Positions 63,415-64,000 of a stretch of DNA of 64,000 bases are shown piece after piece (within the stretch, counting starts at the first letter, position 1; each line of letters starts with the position of its first letter). Under the pieces are notes generated by a model. It was not told the origin of the DNA. It was given only the letters and a program-made list of their open reading frames with translations, and searched no databases. Source of the stretch: Rhodocyclales bacterium. GTDB taxonomy: Bacteria; Pseudomonadota; Gammaproteobacteria; Burkholderiales; Rhodocyclaceae. The position numbers and the translations under genes were made by a program. The stretch spans positions 18,485-82,484 of the forward strand of contig JAQGMG010000024.1 in NCBI GenBank assembly GCA_028292485.1. The letters are read 5' to 3'.

Positions 63415-63867
63415 ATGGATCTCTTGCTCTGGCGCCACGCCGAAGCGGCAGACGGCAGTCCCGATGCCGGCCGCCCTCTCACTGCCAAAGGCCTTCAACA
63501 GGCGCAACGCATCGCCCGCTGGCTTGATGAGCACGCGCCGGGCGATCTGCGCATTCTGGTCAGCCCCGCCCTGCGCACGCGACAAACCGTGCTTGCGTGG
63601 ACCAAGCGTTTCGAAATAGCCGAGGAAGTCGGCACCGATTCCGACGCGCCACAATTGCTGGCGGCGACGGGGTGGCCAAGCGCTGGTGGCGCTGTGATGG
63701 TCGTAGGGCACCAGCCCACCCTGGGGCGCGCCGCATCGCTACTGCTCTCGGGCATCGAAGAAGACCTGAGCTTCCGGAAAGGCGCACTGTGGTGGTTCAA
63801 GCTGCGTCAGCGCGATGAAGAGGAGCAGATGGTACTGCGTGCGGTTGTATCGGCGGACATGCTCTGA
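63415..63867 (+). CDS. sixA: Histidine phosphatase SixA-like
   Basis: 150 residues, starting MDLLLWRHAEA. The catalytic His8 is in the RHG-type motif (RHAEA), followed by SPALRTRQTVLAW and VGHQPTLGRAASLLLSG with the second catalytic His. SixA dephosphorylates histidine-containing phosphotransfer domains or PTS-Ntr. The start has no strong ribosome site; the usual next gene (often ppx) is absent because an IS element tail follows. Confidence 0.93.
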   Translation: MDLLLWRHAEAADGSPDAGRPLTAKGLQQAQRIARWLDEHAPGDLRILVSPALRTRQTVLAWTKRFEIAEEVGTDSDAPQLLAATGWPSAGGAVMVVGHQPTLGRAASLLLSGIEEDLSFRKGALWWFKLRQRDEEEQMVLRAVVSADML

Positions 63868-63894
63868 CGTCACAAGTAGATACCGTCTCCAAGC

Positions 63895-64000
63895 TCAAGA
63901 TTTTTTTATAGCGAAAGTGGGGCTATAGGGCTTGCCGGAATGCACGACGCCAAAGCAAAGATGAGCGAGCTTGCGCATGGCCGCTCCGATAGCGGCCATC
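63895..64000 (-). CDS. IS110-type transposase, C-terminal end (partial, right edge)
   Basis: Thirty-four codons before a TGA at 63897-63895, running off the right edge on the minus strand. The residues read MAAIGAAMRKLAHLCFGVVH then SGKPYSPTFAIKKS. The conserved MRKL-x-H-x-C-(F/Y)-G-V block and the K-x-P-Y-x-P end are what I know from IS110-family transposases. The element's end should lie in 63868-63894, directly behind sixA; no terminal repeat is obvious, as expected for IS110. If intact, the element continues beyond the window. Confidence 0.8.
   Translation of the reverse strand, partial: MAAIGAAMRKLAHLCFGVVHSGKPYSPTFAIKKS

Noticed and set aside
1..64000. CRISPR array, rRNA operon, prophage or replication origin
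   Set aside because: No regularly spaced direct repeats, no rRNA sequence, and no phage structural or dnaA-box clusters were noticed.

Overview
The window looks like chromosomal DNA of a betaproteobacterium (GC-rich, densely coded). The evidence is the gene content and order: a second IF-1 gene with the C-terminal tail typical of this class, PqiA split over two genes, xseB-ispA-dxs followed by a folE2 remnant, gloB/yafS-like/rnhA, rplM-rpsI, and a CysTWA/Sbp sulfate importer. Rhodocyclales or Nitrosomonadales-like relatives seem most likely, but I cannot fix the genus. Almost everything is housekeeping or signalling. The only mobile-element gene seen is the tail of an IS110-type transposase at the right edge.

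Layout: 1-1.4 kb holds part of a PilJ/HPt sensor (open at the left edge). 1.6-2.8 kb holds a PA0069-type radical SAM gene under a LexA box. 2.9-7.5 kb holds a PRC-barrel gene and the pqiA-pqiA-pqiB-pqiC lipid-transport operon. 7.8-21.4 kb holds aroG, pgi, miaA, pmbA, yjgA-mogA, a cold-shock gene and a second infA. 21.5-25.5 kb is the sulfate importer. 25.7 kb is glk. 26.7-31.2 kb is a TonB receptor/YfiR/hybrid kinase module. 31.2-35.9 kb is a Rieske oxygenase, xseB-ispA-dxs and a broken folE2. 36-41 kb holds rpsI-rplM, a gene-poor 1.3 kb gap with a strong small-RNA candidate, lexA, rnhA, a methyltransferase and gloB. 41-48.6 kb is a signalling island (four response-regulator-only or REC-output proteins, HDOD, histidine kinase, HD-GYP, GGDEF) whose first operon has a near-consensus sigma-28 promoter. 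48.7-54.6 kb holds mltD, a lipoprotein gene, pabBC, YkgJ, a thioredoxin and an AsmA-like gene. 54.75 kb is tRNA-Asn. 55-57 kb is moaA-mobA. 57-63.9 kb holds rmuC, DUF1003, yaeQ, tusA-like, an M48 protease, moaC, a CYTH-CHAD protein and sixA.

Themes. (1) Two identical LexA boxes tie lexA to the radical SAM gene. (2) Molybdenum-cofactor genes (mogA, moaA, mobA, moaC) are scattered. (3) Several dispersed repeats occupy intergenic DNA, including a 131-bp imperfect palindrome in two inverted copies with compensatory changes and a 35-bp perfect inverted repeat. (4) Short tandem duplications sit directly at or before start codons of at least five genes. (5) A minus-strand transcript with a canonical promoter, a pyrimidine-rich core carrying repeated CCUCC motifs and a poly-U terminator lies upstream of rplM; it is the best candidate here for something undescribed.

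Limits: all calls come from reading the sequence. No database search, folding program or codon statistics were run, and family names rest on recognised motifs.
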